64,000 nucleotides of DNA, taken from NCBI GenBank assembly GCA_963626805.1, contig CAVFXS010000002.1, positions 1-64,000 on the forward strand. Direction: 5' to 3'. This document shows positions 35,303-45,031 of the stretch, piece by piece (the first letter of the stretch is position 1; every line of letters begins with the position of its first letter). Under the pieces are notes generated by a model. The model saw only the letters and a list, made by a program, of their open reading frames with translations. It made no database searches and was not told the DNA's origin. Made by a program: the position numbers and the translations under genes. The DNA comes from CAG-632 sp963626805 (GTDB lineage Bacteria > Bacillota > Clostridia > Lachnospirales > Lachnospiraceae).

Positions 35303-36961
35303 CTAAAACTTTAACTTATTGAATTCTTCTAATGGCATAGGCTTTGCAAAGTAATATCCCTGTGCAATATCACACCGTGAATTTCTTAAAAACCGCACAT
35401 GTTCTTCGGTCTCTACTCCCTCTGCAATAATCTGTAGCTGCAGTGCCTTCGCCATAGCGATTGTATGACGAATCACAATCTTTCCCTTCTCTGAGTTCAG
35501 TGTATCATCCAGAAAACCCTTATCAATCTTCAATACATCCACCGGTACATTTCGTAGCATATTCAGTGAAGAATAGCCGGAACCAAAATCATCTACCTCC
35601 AGTCGAAATCCCATTTGCTGCAAATGGTTCAACAGAAAATACAATTCATTCTGATTGTCAAAGAACATGGTCTCTGTAATCTCTAATGATAATGCTCCCG
35701 GTGTCAGCCCATACTTTTTCAGGAGATTATTCAGTACCTGTTCAATATTTCGATTATAAATATGGTATCTGGATACATTTACAGATATCGGAAACTGCCT
35801 GCGTCCCTGCTGCTGCCAGTTGTGAATCGCCTTGCAGGCTTCTTCCCACATATACTCATCCAGCTTTATGATGAAGCCATTCCGCTCAAACAATGGAATA
35901 AAATCATCCGGCTTTATCATGCCTTTCTTCGGATGTTGCCACCGGGTCAGGACCTCTGCTCCTACAATTTCTCCGGTTTCCAGACTGAATTTCGGTTGCA
36001 AATGCATCACAAACTGTCGCTGCTGCAGTGCCTGCTCCATTTCTGCCTCAATCTCACTGTTTTTCATAATCTCTGCACGGTATTCTTCATCATAGAATGC
36101 ACAAAATTGCATAACATTATTCTTAATACTCTTTTTTGCTAAGGCAGCCCGGTCACACATAATATTCACTGCCAGAGAATTATTCTCATCCGGAAGATAT
36201 ACACCATACGAAGTCTTCAAATCAAAGCTGAACTGATTATTTTCAATTTTCTTTTTTAATCTTTCTATAAATCTTATGATATCGCCTTTATTTTCATACA
36301 TCATGCAGATGCAAAATACATCACTGTGCATACGGCAATAGGCATTGGGAGACTCAACCATATCCTGAAGCACATTTGCCAGATGCATCAATGCCAAATC
36401 GCCCATTCGGATACCATAAAGATCATTAATGACCTTCAGCCGTTCTATATCAAATACAATGATAGCATGATCATGTCCGTTATCCCATAGTAACAAACGA
36501 TTCACCTCATCTGTAAACCGTTCAAAATTCGGAGCTCCTGTCAGTGCATCATAATCCTGATGATACCGAAGTGCTGCCGAAGAACGAATCTCCTCACTGA
36601 CATCCTTCATCGTACCGATTACCCTCTTCAGTTCTCCTGTATTCAGATAATCATACTGCAGGGTAATCCGGAACCAGTTCACACTGCCATCCTTTGTATT
36701 GAATCTACAGGTTACAGATCGCTCTCCATATCGATTCTGAAACAATGTCCGATACAAATCCAAATCCTCTTCATATACAATATGCTTTATCTGTTCATCT
36801 TGTGTAAAATCATCACACAAAACAGAAGGTACTCCAAAACATTCTTCAAAAAGAGGCGAACAATATTTCTCCCCTGTGATAAAATCTATTTCAAATACAA
36901 TTGTCCGCAACTGCTTTATAACCGCTGCATACATGTCATTTAAAAATTTCTCGTTTTCCAT
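35303..36961 (-). CDS. PAS-degenerate GGDEF-EAL c-di-GMP phosphodiesterase
   Basis: A 552-aa soluble protein. A PAS sensor (about 15-125) is followed by a GGDEF domain (about 130-290), whose signature is HSDVF rather than GGDEF, so cyclase activity is lost. An EAL domain (about 300-550) retains EVLTRW, LEITE, DDFGSG, LKIDKGF and EGVE, so phosphodiesterase activity is expected. The degenerate GGDEF may bind GTP as an activator. Confidence 0.9.
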   Translation of the reverse strand: MENEKFLNDMYAAVIKQLRTIVFEIDFITGEKYCSPLFEECFGVPSVLCDDFTQDEQIKHIVYEEDLDLYRTLFQNRYGERSVTCRFNTKDGSVNWFRITLQYDYLNTGELKRVIGTMKDVSEEIRSSAALRYHQDYDALTGAPNFERFTDEVNRLLLWDNGHDHAIIVFDIERLKVINDLYGIRMGDLALMHLANVLQDMVESPNAYCRMHSDVFCICMMYENKGDIIRFIERLKKKIENNQFSFDLKTSYGVYLPDENNSLAVNIMCDRAALAKKSIKNNVMQFCAFYDEEYRAEIMKNSEIEAEMEQALQQRQFVMHLQPKFSLETGEIVGAEVLTRWQHPKKGMIKPDDFIPLFERNGFIIKLDEYMWEEACKAIHNWQQQGRRQFPISVNVSRYHIYNRNIEQVLNNLLKKYGLTPGALSLEITETMFFDNQNELYFLLNHLQQMGFRLEVDDFGSGYSSLNMLRNVPVDVLKIDKGFLDDTLNSEKGKIVIRHTIAMAKALQLQIIAEGVETEEHVRFLRNSRCDIAQGYYFAKPMPLEEFNKLKF

Positions 36962-37077
36962 GATAGCCTGTCCTCATTTCTTACTGTATATAGTACCAAG
37001 AGTTTCGTCCATTTGTCAATATTTACATATTTTACGAGTTTATGCCTTTCGAATTTGTGCTTTTTTCCCATAAATTC

Positions 37078-37107
37078 TTGACAAAATATTCATATGTCTA
37101 CTATTAT
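37078..37107 (+). promoter_or_regulatory. promoter of the Fur-family regulator
   Basis: TTGACA (37078-37083) and TATTAT (37102-37107) with an 18-bp spacer. No clear PerR box is seen. Confidence 0.65.
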
Positions 37108-37158
37108 TAGACTGTATTTGTTATGAAACGATTTGCTCAATATGGAGATCAGATATCT

Positions 37159-37557
37159 ATGAAACGAAGTTATCAACGTGAAGTTATTCTTGAATATTTG
37201 GAAACCCGTACGGATCATCCGACTGCAGATAAGGTATATGCAGCTGTCCGGGAGACCATTCCGAATATCAGTCTGGGTACTGTATATCGGAATCTGTCAC
37301 AATTATCAGACAATGGTATAATTCTTCGCATTACCTGTGATACAAAGGAAGACCATTTTGATGCGAACACCCATCCGCACCCACATCTTTTCTGCCAGGA
37401 ATGCGGCGGTGTCTCTGATATTCCGGTTCATACCATGCCGGATCTGACACAGCTTGTGTCACCTTCCTTCCACGGTTCTATTCAGAAATACAGCATTACC
37501 TATTATGGAACCTGTGAAGCCTGTCTGCAGAAACAACTGCAGGCTCAGGATGCCTGA
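37159..37557 (+). CDS. perR: Fur-family regulator, PerR-like
   Basis: A 132-aa Fur-family DNA-binding protein: winged helix with LGTVYRNLSQL, a metal-site run HPHPHLFC, and two Cys pairs (CQEC and CEAC) forming the structural zinc site. Sequence type fits PerR, the peroxide sensor. The ATG at 37159 is preferred, with GGAG upstream and the classic MKRSYQRE start; a longer frame from 37123 lacks a site. Confidence 0.82.
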   Translation: MKRSYQREVILEYLETRTDHPTADKVYAAVRETIPNISLGTVYRNLSQLSDNGIILRITCDTKEDHFDANTHPHPHLFCQECGGVSDIPVHTMPDLTQLVSPSFHGSIQKYSITYYGTCEACLQKQLQAQDA

Positions 37558-37640
37558 TATCTTCTTTACCAAACCTTATATGCCACATCGGGATATATCG
37601 CTTATAATCATCTTATATTGATTTGGATTTGAGGTTTCGA

Positions 37641-38081
37641 ATGATTCGCAACGCATTTTTTGAACTATTTATCATATGTACTTTACTTATTGCCGGGATG
37701 TGTCAGGATATTCTTCCTGCAGATTCCCCTTTATTATATTCCGAATGCTCAGAATCGGATTCCCGCTCTCTGACCACAGTTATTAATCAACTTAAAAATC
37801 AATCCAACCTGCTGGAATTGTCACCGGAGCACCTGAAACAGACCACCGGCAATGATATCCTTACACAGATCAGATTTCAGTCAGCCGCTCATGCCTCATC
37901 GATTAGCCGCAGAAATACATCATTTTGTAATCCGTTATGGTACATATTCTTTTATTTTCTGTTTTGTTGCTTCCCGATCGATATTACTGCGTGGTTCTAT
38001 CACCCCTTTGGACCACTGGCCTCTATTATTTACTACATACACCGGCAGGACGGTCAAAAACCGGTCAACTCTTTTCTATAA
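37641..38081 (+). CDS. hypothetical membrane protein
   Basis: A 146-aa protein with an N-terminal hydrophobic segment (about 5-22), an extracytoplasmic middle of about 70 residues and a C-terminal hydrophobic stretch (about 100-130). The start at 37641 has GAGG upstream. It follows perR and precedes a 46-aa membrane protein, but no family is recognised. Confidence 0.45.
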   Translation: MIRNAFFELFIICTLLIAGMCQDILPADSPLLYSECSESDSRSLTTVINQLKNQSNLLELSPEHLKQTTGNDILTQIRFQSAAHASSISRRNTSFCNPLWYIFFYFLFCCFPIDITAWFYHPFGPLASIIYYIHRQDGQKPVNSFL

Positions 38082-38128
38082 TTCTTATAAATAATACCAA
38101 AAACTGAATTAAGAAAGGAGCGAGCATT

Positions 38129-38269
38129 ATGTTTCGTGATATACTAGTTGGCATTATGGCTGTTGCAGCGCTGATTGTAGGCATTACTGCCTTTATTATG
38201 GAGAACAAGCGATCTTCCAAATCAGACGATGTGACAGAGTCGGCAACTGACAGTTCTGCTCAGAAATAA
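38129..38269 (+). CDS. 46-aa single-TM protein
   Basis: ATG at 38129 is preceded by GAAAGGAG. The 46-residue product starts MFRDILVGIM, has one TM helix (about 5-24), then a charged Ser/Asp-rich tail ending SSAQK. A strong terminator follows 2 bp after the stop, supporting a real gene. Function is unknown. Confidence 0.7.
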   Translation: MFRDILVGIMAVAALIVGITAFIMENKRSSKSDDVTESATDSSAQK

Positions 38270-38271
38270 CC

Positions 38272-38305
38272 CAACAGCCCCGGCAGGTATCTGCCGGGGT
38301 TGTTG
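38272..38305 (+). terminator. terminator after the 46-aa gene
   Basis: CAACAGCCCCGGCAG pairs with CTGCCGGGGTTGTTG across a 4-nt loop, a 15-bp GC-rich stem. Confidence 0.8.
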
Positions 38306-38340
38306 ACCATTTGCAATTATCCTTCTAATTCTCTTTGTAA

Positions 38341-38613
38341 TCAATGAAAGCTTCTGACTGCCTCTTGCTGGTGCAGGTATTTCTCCTTGGTTGCCATTCC
38401 ACCACGGATGTGGCGCTCGGATTTATTTACGTCCAGAACCACCCTTGCTTGTGCCGCCAGAGATGGATTAATCTGCACCAACCGTTCTGTGATATCCTTA
38501 TGTACCGTTGATTTTGAAATACCAAACTTCTTAGCTGCCTGCCGTACTGTGGCATTCTGTTCTACGATATATTGAGCAATCTCCATTGCCCGTTCTTCAA
38601 TATAGGCTTTCAC
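38341..38613 (-). CDS. spoIIID: sporulation transcriptional regulator SpoIIID
   Basis: A 90-aa HTH protein with the SpoIIID signature: TVRQAAKKFGISKSTVHKDI, then a basic C-terminal region GGMATKEKY. SpoIIID tunes mother-cell gene expression during sporulation. It implies a spore-forming lineage. Length fits the family. Confidence 0.92.
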   Translation of the reverse strand: MKAYIEERAMEIAQYIVEQNATVRQAAKKFGISKSTVHKDITERLVQINPSLAAQARVVLDVNKSERHIRGGMATKEKYLHQQEAVRSFH

Positions 38614-38795
38614 GAAAGACCCTCGTCGCTTTGTTTTTACAACTTATGCAAAAAGCCGGGGTTGTATTACTGTTTCTTCCTCCATGTCAAAATCATCCCA
38701 TGATATGGTCCATTTCTGCCCTGTTTTTGCCCTGCTTTCTTTGTTATAATCTTTGCCAGAACGTTTAGGAAATAAATGAATTTAAGGAGTCTGTT

Positions 38796-39962
38796 ATGTT
38801 TCAATTACTTTTAGCAATTATATATCTGGCCTTTATCAGTCTGGGGCTTCCGGACTCGCTGCTGGGTGCCGCATGGCCAAGCATGTATCCGGAGTTTCAG
38901 ATACCGGTTTCCTATGCCGGTATTATCTCCATGGTAATTGCTCTCGGCACTGTCATTTCCAGTCTGATGAGTGACCGCCTGACGAAGCGTCTCGGTGCCG
39001 GTCTAGTCACTGCTATCAGTGTCGCTATGACGACTCTGGCACTCTTCGGCTTTTCCTTCAGCCATTCCTTCTGGGTGCTGATCCTGTGGTCCATTCCTTA
39101 CGGTCTCGGCGCCGGAAGTGTAGATGCTGCGTTAAATAATTATGTTGCTCTGCATTATAAAAGCCGGCACATGAGCTGGCTGCACTGTATGTGGGGAGTC
39201 GGTGCCTCCGCCGGCCCATATATTATGGGTTTCGCCTTAAGCCACAGTCAGAACTGGAACGGCGGCTATCGCTACATCGGTATCCTGCAGGGGATACTCA
39301 CCTTTATCCTGTTCATCAGCCTGCCTCTCTGGAAGAAAGAGAAAAAGGATGTAGCATCCGAATCCGATACCACATCCGATCATATCCTGACATTGCGAGA
39401 AATCTTTGCAATTCCGGGAGCAAAATCCGTTATGTTGATGTTTTTCTGTTATAGTGCGATCGAGCAGACCAGCGGTCTGTGGGCCAGCAGTTATCTGGTT
39501 CTGCATAAAGGTGTTGCTCCGGAAACCGCTGCCGCTTTCGCCAGTCTGTTTTATATCGGAATCACGATCGGTCGTGCGATCAGCGGATTCATTACCATGA
39601 AGTTAAACGATACACAGATGATCCGCCTTGGTCAGGGAATCATCCTTCTTGGTGTGCTCGCTCTATTCCTGCCACTTGGAAGTACCGTATCACTAATTGG
39701 CTTCATTCTGATCGGTCTCGGCTGTGCTCCGATCTATCCATGTATTATCCATTCTACACCGGATCATTTCGGTGCTGACCGCTCACAGGCTATTATCGGT
39801 GTCCAGATGGCCAGTGCTTATGTCGGGGCCTGCCTTATGCCACCGGTTTTCGGTCTGATTGCAAACAACATTACGGTTGCCCTGTTACCGGCATACCTTA
39901 TCCTCTTTTTGATCCTGCTAAGTGTTATGCATGAGATTCTGATACAGAAGACGAAGGAGTAA
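38796..39962 (+). CDS. MFS transporter
   Basis: A 388-aa major facilitator with about 12 TM segments. An MFS motif between TM2 and TM3 (SDRLTKRLGAGLV) is present. The N-terminal LGLPDSLLGAAWPSMYPEF resembles FucP/YbjJ-like sugar/unknown transporters. The substrate is not known. The ATG follows AAGGAG. Confidence 0.82.
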   Translation: MFQLLLAIIYLAFISLGLPDSLLGAAWPSMYPEFQIPVSYAGIISMVIALGTVISSLMSDRLTKRLGAGLVTAISVAMTTLALFGFSFSHSFWVLILWSIPYGLGAGSVDAALNNYVALHYKSRHMSWLHCMWGVGASAGPYIMGFALSHSQNWNGGYRYIGILQGILTFILFISLPLWKKEKKDVASESDTTSDHILTLREIFAIPGAKSVMLMFFCYSAIEQTSGLWASSYLVLHKGVAPETAAAFASLFYIGITIGRAISGFITMKLNDTQMIRLGQGIILLGVLALFLPLGSTVSLIGFILIGLGCAPIYPCIIHSTPDHFGADRSQAIIGVQMASAYVGACLMPPVFGLIANNITVALLPAYLILFLILLSVMHEILIQKTKE

Positions 39963-39980
39963 TTATCTCCTTTGTCTTCT
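39946..39980 (+). terminator. hairpin overlapping the MFS gene stop
   Basis: AGAAGACGAAGGAG pairs with CTCCTTTGTCTTCT across a short loop. The stem includes the last codons of the MFS gene. The following U-run is weak. Confidence 0.6.
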
Positions 39981-39993
39981 ATATTGCATATGA

Positions 39994-40458
39994 TCAGTAT
40001 TGCATATGCTGAATTTCCAGTTCCTTACATATTTTCTCACCGGAAACTATGTCCTTCCTACATTTCACAACATCTAAATCCGCCTCATATTCATAATACT
40101 CATTCAGATTACTGATCCATTCATCATCCCCTTCTGTACAGATCAAATAACTTATCACACCCGTCTCTCTGCCATTTGCATCATAGTTTGGCTGTACATT
40201 CAACTGCACCTCTGTTGCTCCAGTATATCCTCCGATCATGTTAGCAGCATTTATTTCCATATCATAAATAACTAAATCTCCTATCTGATATCTTATAATA
40301 TCTCCATATATAATCATGGAATTCGGATCCGTCATTGCGCTCTGTGTACGCAGAACCGCATCCTTTGTAACATCATATACACTACTGCATCCACCGGCTA
40401 CCAGCATAACAGCCAGACTCAATACCACTATCATCATTTGTTTCATCGCTTTTTCCAT
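39994..40458 (-). CDS. lipoprotein of unknown function
   Basis: A 154-aa protein with a signal peptide and lipobox VAGGC near residue 24. The start at 40458 has GGAGG nine bases upstream. No family is recognised. Confidence 0.6.
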   Translation of the reverse strand: MEKAMKQMMIVVLSLAVMLVAGGCSSVYDVTKDAVLRTQSAMTDPNSMIIYGDIIRYQIGDLVIYDMEINAANMIGGYTGATEVQLNVQPNYDANGRETGVISYLICTEGDDEWISNLNEYYEYEADLDVVKCRKDIVSGEKICKELEIQHMQY

Positions 40459-40599
40459 AATAAAAATCCTCCTCTGCACTCTGATCATGTTTTAAGTCAC
40501 TTGACTCATACCTATGATTATAGTTTCAGAGGAGGACATATTCTGTCATTATGCAATTAGAACCTAACAAATAATTTATAACAACTACACCGACCGGTA

Positions 40600-42312
40600 T
40601 CAGTCTTCATCATTCAGGGCTTTCTTACCCATACTACCGGTCCGGACTCGCATGACATCCGTAACATCCGTAACAAATATCTTACCATCGCCAACCTGAC
40701 CGCTATGCAGAGCTCTCTGTGCCGCAGCCACTACCAGGCCCGGATCTACGGTAGATACTACAATATCTACCTGAACCTTCGGAAGCAGGTTCATACTCAT
40801 CCGGACGCCACGATAACTGCCGGAACGTCCCTTCTGAACACCACATCCAACTACATTGCTAACTGTCATACCGGTGACACCGATAACAGCCATAGCATCC
40901 TTTAAGACGCCGAATTTATCCTCATTACAAATGATTGTAATCTTGGTATACCGTTCTCCGGAACGTTCTGCCGCATCTGTGATTACTACTGGCTCCAGAT
41001 CATCCAGATCCAGATCAAACTCATCCTCCACGGTATGTACCGGTGCTGCCAGCTGGAAGTCTGCATAAGCTGCCGGAAGTCCGTGTTCACTCATATCCAG
41101 ACCAAGGATCTCGTCCTCCTTGCTGACACGTAATCCGACAAACTTCTTAAGCAGGAAGAATGTCAGGGTCATGCATGCTGCCGTAAATGCTGCAATCGCT
41201 ACAATACCAAGCAGCTGAACTACCAGCAGATTAAAGGTACCGGAATAGAACAAGCCAAGCTCTGTATCAAACAGACCAATTGCAAAGGTTCCCCAGATAC
41301 CACTGATACCATGGACTGCAACCGCTCCGACCGGATCATCGATATGTAACTTCTTATCAATAAACTCTGTACCGATTACCACCAGGATACCTGCAACCGC
41401 TCCGATAATGATGGAACCTACTGCATCCAGATATGCACATCCGGCAGTAACAGATACCAGACCGGCGATCACCGCATTCAGGCACATCGCCACATCCGGA
41501 TGTCCGTTCTTCCACCAGGTAAAGAGCATACATGCAATCAATGCTGCCGCTGGTGCCAGCGTTGTTGTCATAAAGATCCTTCCGAGCTGTGTTACCGAAG
41601 ACGCTGCCGCACCGTTAAATCCGTACCAGCCAAACCAGAGAATAAAGCATCCCAGAGCTGCCATCGGAATCGAATGTCCCGGAATTGCATTGGCAACCGT
41701 CTTACCCTTCTCATCCTTATGATACTTATCCATTCTCGGTCCGACAAAGTAGGCACCGATCAGTGCTGTGATACCACCCACCATATGAATGGCACAGGAG
41801 CCTGCAAAATCTGTAAATCCAAGCTTTGCCAGCCAGCCCTGACTGTTCCATACCCATCCGGCTTCAATCGGAAATACCAGTGCACTCATTACGATGGAAT
41901 AAATGCAATATGCACTGAACTTCGTCCGTTCTGCAAGAGCACCTGCCGCAATCGTTGTCGCAGTTGCGCAGAACACAACGCCAAATACAAAGGTACTGCA
42001 CTGTCCGGAAGACAGGAATCCGTTAAAATCCTTTAACAGATCAAACTCCGGTACACCAACCCATCCGCTGAAATATGCCTTGGATTTCATCAGATAAAAT
42101 CCAATCAGTACAAATGCAATGGATCCGATACAGAAATCCACGAAATTCTTCATGATAATATTTCCGGCATTTTTCGCCCTTGTAAATCCGGTTTCCACCA
42201 TAGCAAATCCACACTGCATGAAAAATACCAGAACCGTTCCTGCCAGAAACCAGATGGCAAGTCCTGCCCCTTCTGCAGTTGCTACATTCGCTGCTAATAA
42301 ACCTGTATTCAT
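40600..42312 (-). CDS. amt: ammonium transporter fused to a PII protein (Amt-PII)
   Basis: A 570-aa protein. Residues 1-400 form an 11-TM Amt channel (FFMQCGFAMVETGF, CAIHMVGGITAL). After a short acidic linker the last 120 residues are a PII/GlnK domain (KITIICNEDKFGVLKDAM). The T-loop reads KGRSGSYRG then VRMSMNLLPKV, so the Tyr modified by uridylylation in enterobacteria (equivalent of Tyr51) is Met. Control is therefore likely by nucleotide/2-oxoglutarate binding only. The start at 42312 has GGAGG upstream. It lies 16 bp after the dehydrogenase gene, forming gabT-dehydrogenase-amt. Confidence 0.93.
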   Translation of the reverse strand: MNTGLLAANVATAEGAGLAIWFLAGTVLVFFMQCGFAMVETGFTRAKNAGNIIMKNFVDFCIGSIAFVLIGFYLMKSKAYFSGWVGVPEFDLLKDFNGFLSSGQCSTFVFGVVFCATATTIAAGALAERTKFSAYCIYSIVMSALVFPIEAGWVWNSQGWLAKLGFTDFAGSCAIHMVGGITALIGAYFVGPRMDKYHKDEKGKTVANAIPGHSIPMAALGCFILWFGWYGFNGAAASSVTQLGRIFMTTTLAPAAALIACMLFTWWKNGHPDVAMCLNAVIAGLVSVTAGCAYLDAVGSIIIGAVAGILVVIGTEFIDKKLHIDDPVGAVAVHGISGIWGTFAIGLFDTELGLFYSGTFNLLVVQLLGIVAIAAFTAACMTLTFFLLKKFVGLRVSKEDEILGLDMSEHGLPAAYADFQLAAPVHTVEDEFDLDLDDLEPVVITDAAERSGERYTKITIICNEDKFGVLKDAMAVIGVTGMTVSNVVGCGVQKGRSGSYRGVRMSMNLLPKVQVDIVVSTVDPGLVVAAAQRALHSGQVGDGKIFVTDVTDVMRVRTGSMGKKALNDED

Positions 42313-42328
42313 AAGCACTCCTCCTTTA

Positions 42329-43444
42329 TCAGAGCAACGACTGATAAATCTGAATCATTGTATCCCGGCCTAGCGGAACGTAATTATTCGCTGTCAGTCT
42401 CTGCTGCTTCTCAATTACCAGATCTGCCAAATGTCCCAGCTCATCCTCCGTCACACCATATTCATGCAACGGCTTCCGATGCAGGATACATTCAAACAGC
42501 TTTTCCAGTTCCTGAAATACCTCATCCTGCTCACAGTCCAGTGCCTGCTGCAGAATGTTCTTATAATTACGGATTTCTCCCTGAGGCTTGATTGTTTCAT
42601 AGGTTTCAAACACCCCCTGAAAAATCGCATAATTCGCTTCGCCATGGGCCACATAATGTGCACCTGAAAACGGCATACTCATCGCATGCACGGCTGCACA
42701 TCCGGCATTTCCAAATGCGATTCCCGCATAACAGGAAGCCAGAAGAAATTCACCGGTCAGTCTCTTTAGCTGCTCCTGTCCCTGAGCTGCGATCTGCCTG
42801 TACCCATTGATAATCATTTTAATTGCTTTCTCCGAATACATCTTGGAAAAAACGGTCGCTTTTGGTGAAAGAAATGATTCTGATGCATGAACGAACGCAT
42901 CCAGCGAGCTGGTTGCAAATACACCAAACGGAATGGAATCCAGCAGCTCTGTTACAAGCACCGCTGTATCTGCGAACTCTGCATCCCGTTGCAGACCCAT
43001 CTTGGTGCCCTTTGACAATACATTCAACACCGATACACTGGTAACCTCAGAACCGGTTCCGCAGGTAGTCGGTATCAGGATCAGATCCTTATCCTTCTCT
43101 ACCGGTCGGCTTCCATCATATAAATCCACAACCGGAGACGGATTCTTCAGAATTAAAATCTTCGCAATGTCCAGAATACTTCCACCGCCGATCCCGATCA
43201 GTCGATCAAAGGAAACATCCTTTATGTCCTGCCAGATACAATCTACCATATCATCTGTCGGCTCACCGGTTCCATAGTTTTTAACATAAACAACTGCCGC
43301 CGGTCTGCAATCTTCCGGAAAATAATGTTCAAAATATCTTGGGTTTGTTACAATCAGATCCCGTTCTCCTACCTGAAAGTCCTCGCAGAACTCTTTCAAA
43401 GTATCACAGACCTCGATCGTCGGCATGATTCTAAAACTCTTCAT
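42329..43444 (-). CDS. iron-containing alcohol dehydrogenase, 4-hydroxybutyrate dehydrogenase-like
   Basis: A 371-aa group III alcohol dehydrogenase with GGGSILDIAK (NAD-binding), TTCGTGSEVT and a His-rich iron site (DAFVHASES and MSMPFSGAHYVAHG). The family type and its position behind gabT indicate reduction of succinate semialdehyde to 4-hydroxybutyrate. The start at 43444 has AAAGGAG upstream; the longer frame is not needed. Confidence 0.82.
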   Translation of the reverse strand: MKSFRIMPTIEVCDTLKEFCEDFQVGERDLIVTNPRYFEHYFPEDCRPAAVVYVKNYGTGEPTDDMVDCIWQDIKDVSFDRLIGIGGGSILDIAKILILKNPSPVVDLYDGSRPVEKDKDLILIPTTCGTGSEVTSVSVLNVLSKGTKMGLQRDAEFADTAVLVTELLDSIPFGVFATSSLDAFVHASESFLSPKATVFSKMYSEKAIKMIINGYRQIAAQGQEQLKRLTGEFLLASCYAGIAFGNAGCAAVHAMSMPFSGAHYVAHGEANYAIFQGVFETYETIKPQGEIRNYKNILQQALDCEQDEVFQELEKLFECILHRKPLHEYGVTEDELGHLADLVIEKQQRLTANNYVPLGRDTMIQIYQSLL

Positions 43445-43517
43445 GCTACCTGTCTCCTTTCTTCTGTCATTTCCGGTTGTCCGGTTTTTACGCCGGGCAG
43501 CCATATCTGTGTATTCT

Positions 43518-44873
43518 TTATTTACTACATGCAACTATTGCCTCTTCCAGAATTGCACAGCCGGCTTCTAACTGTTCATCAGTCATAACCAGTGGTGCCA
43601 GACAACGGATAACATTGCTGTAAGTACCGGCTGCCTCCAGCACCAGCCCATGATGTGCTGCATACTGTACGATATCACCAACCAGCTTCGTTGCAGGTTC
43701 TTTCGTCTCCTTGGAGGTTACAAACTCAATACCCATCATGCAGCCGGTTCCACGGACATCTCCGACTACCTCATACTTCTCCTTCCATGCATCGAAATGC
43801 TTATGAAGCTTCTCCGCCATAGTTACTGCCTTGCCTGCAAAATCCTCTTTCTCCATAATATCAATAATGGTAAGCGCTGAAGCACAAGCCAGTGCATTAC
43901 CGCAGAACGTTCCGCCGATTGTTGCATCCGGTACGGCATCCATGATCTCGGCTCTTGCGGTGATCGCACTAAGCGGAACACCACCGGCAATAGACTTCGC
44001 AGTTGCCAGAATATCCGGTGCACAACCTGCATCCTTCCAATACTGGGAAGCAAACATCTTACCTGACCGGCAGAAGCCACACTGTACCTCATCTGCAATG
44101 ATTAAAATACCATGCTCATCACACAGCTTCCGAAGTGCCTGAACCCAAGGAATCGGTGCCGGAATAAATCCACCCTCACCCTGAATCGGCTCTAAGACTA
44201 CCGCTGCAATATAATCTGCCGGAGCACATTCCTCAAACACCCGTTTAATATCCTTAATATAATAATCAATTGCCTCTTCGTCTGTCATTCCTTCCGGCTT
44301 CCGATAGAGGTTCGGATAATCTGCACGATAGATACCATCCGGGAATGGTCCCATGCCGACTGCATATTTCTTCTTTGAGGTCATTGCCATGGTCAGTACG
44401 GTTCTGCCATGGAATGCGCCGGAGAATACAATAATATCCGGTCTCTTTGTGAATGCCTTTGCAACCTTGACTGCATTCTCATCTGCCTCAGCACCACTGT
44501 TTGCAAAGAATGTCTTCTTTGCGTCACCACGTACCGGTACGATCTCATTCATTTTTTCTGCCAGTGCCACATATCCTTCATGGGTCACTACATTCATCAT
44601 GGCATGAAAATACTTATCTGCCTGTGCCTTTACCGCTTCTACTACCTCCGGGCGGCTATAGCCGATATTCAATACACCAACACCACCAACCCAGTCCAGA
44701 AACCGGTTGCCATCCACATCCTCGAACATGGCCCCCTCGCCCCGTTCGATCACACACGGATAATGATTGGTGATCGCAGACGGTACTGCCTCCTGTCTCC
44801 TTTTTAAAATAGCTGCTGCCTTCGGTCCCGGCAGGGGCATCTTGATTTCCGGTAAACTTGTTCTTAATTCCAT
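43518..44873 (-). CDS. gabT: class III aminotransferase (4-aminobutyrate aminotransferase-like)
   Basis: A 451-aa PLP enzyme of ornithine/GABA aminotransferase type, with NSGAEADENAVK, FHGRTVLTMAMT, IIADEVQCGFCR and the PLP-Lys in LATAKSIAGG. GABA and 2-oxoglutarate give succinate semialdehyde and glutamate. The start at 44873 follows GGAGG. With the dehydrogenase and Amt-PII genes it forms a GABA to 4-hydroxybutyrate route linked to ammonium sensing. Confidence 0.88.
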   Translation of the reverse strand: MELRTSLPEIKMPLPGPKAAAILKRRQEAVPSAITNHYPCVIERGEGAMFEDVDGNRFLDWVGGVGVLNIGYSRPEVVEAVKAQADKYFHAMMNVVTHEGYVALAEKMNEIVPVRGDAKKTFFANSGAEADENAVKVAKAFTKRPDIIVFSGAFHGRTVLTMAMTSKKKYAVGMGPFPDGIYRADYPNLYRKPEGMTDEEAIDYYIKDIKRVFEECAPADYIAAVVLEPIQGEGGFIPAPIPWVQALRKLCDEHGILIIADEVQCGFCRSGKMFASQYWKDAGCAPDILATAKSIAGGVPLSAITARAEIMDAVPDATIGGTFCGNALACASALTIIDIMEKEDFAGKAVTMAEKLHKHFDAWKEKYEVVGDVRGTGCMMGIEFVTSKETKEPATKLVGDIVQYAAHHGLVLEAAGTYSNVIRCLAPLVMTDEQLEAGCAILEEAIVACSK

Positions 44874-45031
44874 AATCATTTCCTCCATTCTCCTGATTTC
44901 AATTCCCTTAGTGTCTTGTCTTACCTTTGGTTTTTCCACATTATAGCGAAAGCAAAATCAGAAATAAAAGCCATGTGTCCTTTAAATGAATTTCCATGCA
45001 TTTTATTGTAATCAAAAAGGAGGGTATGCTT

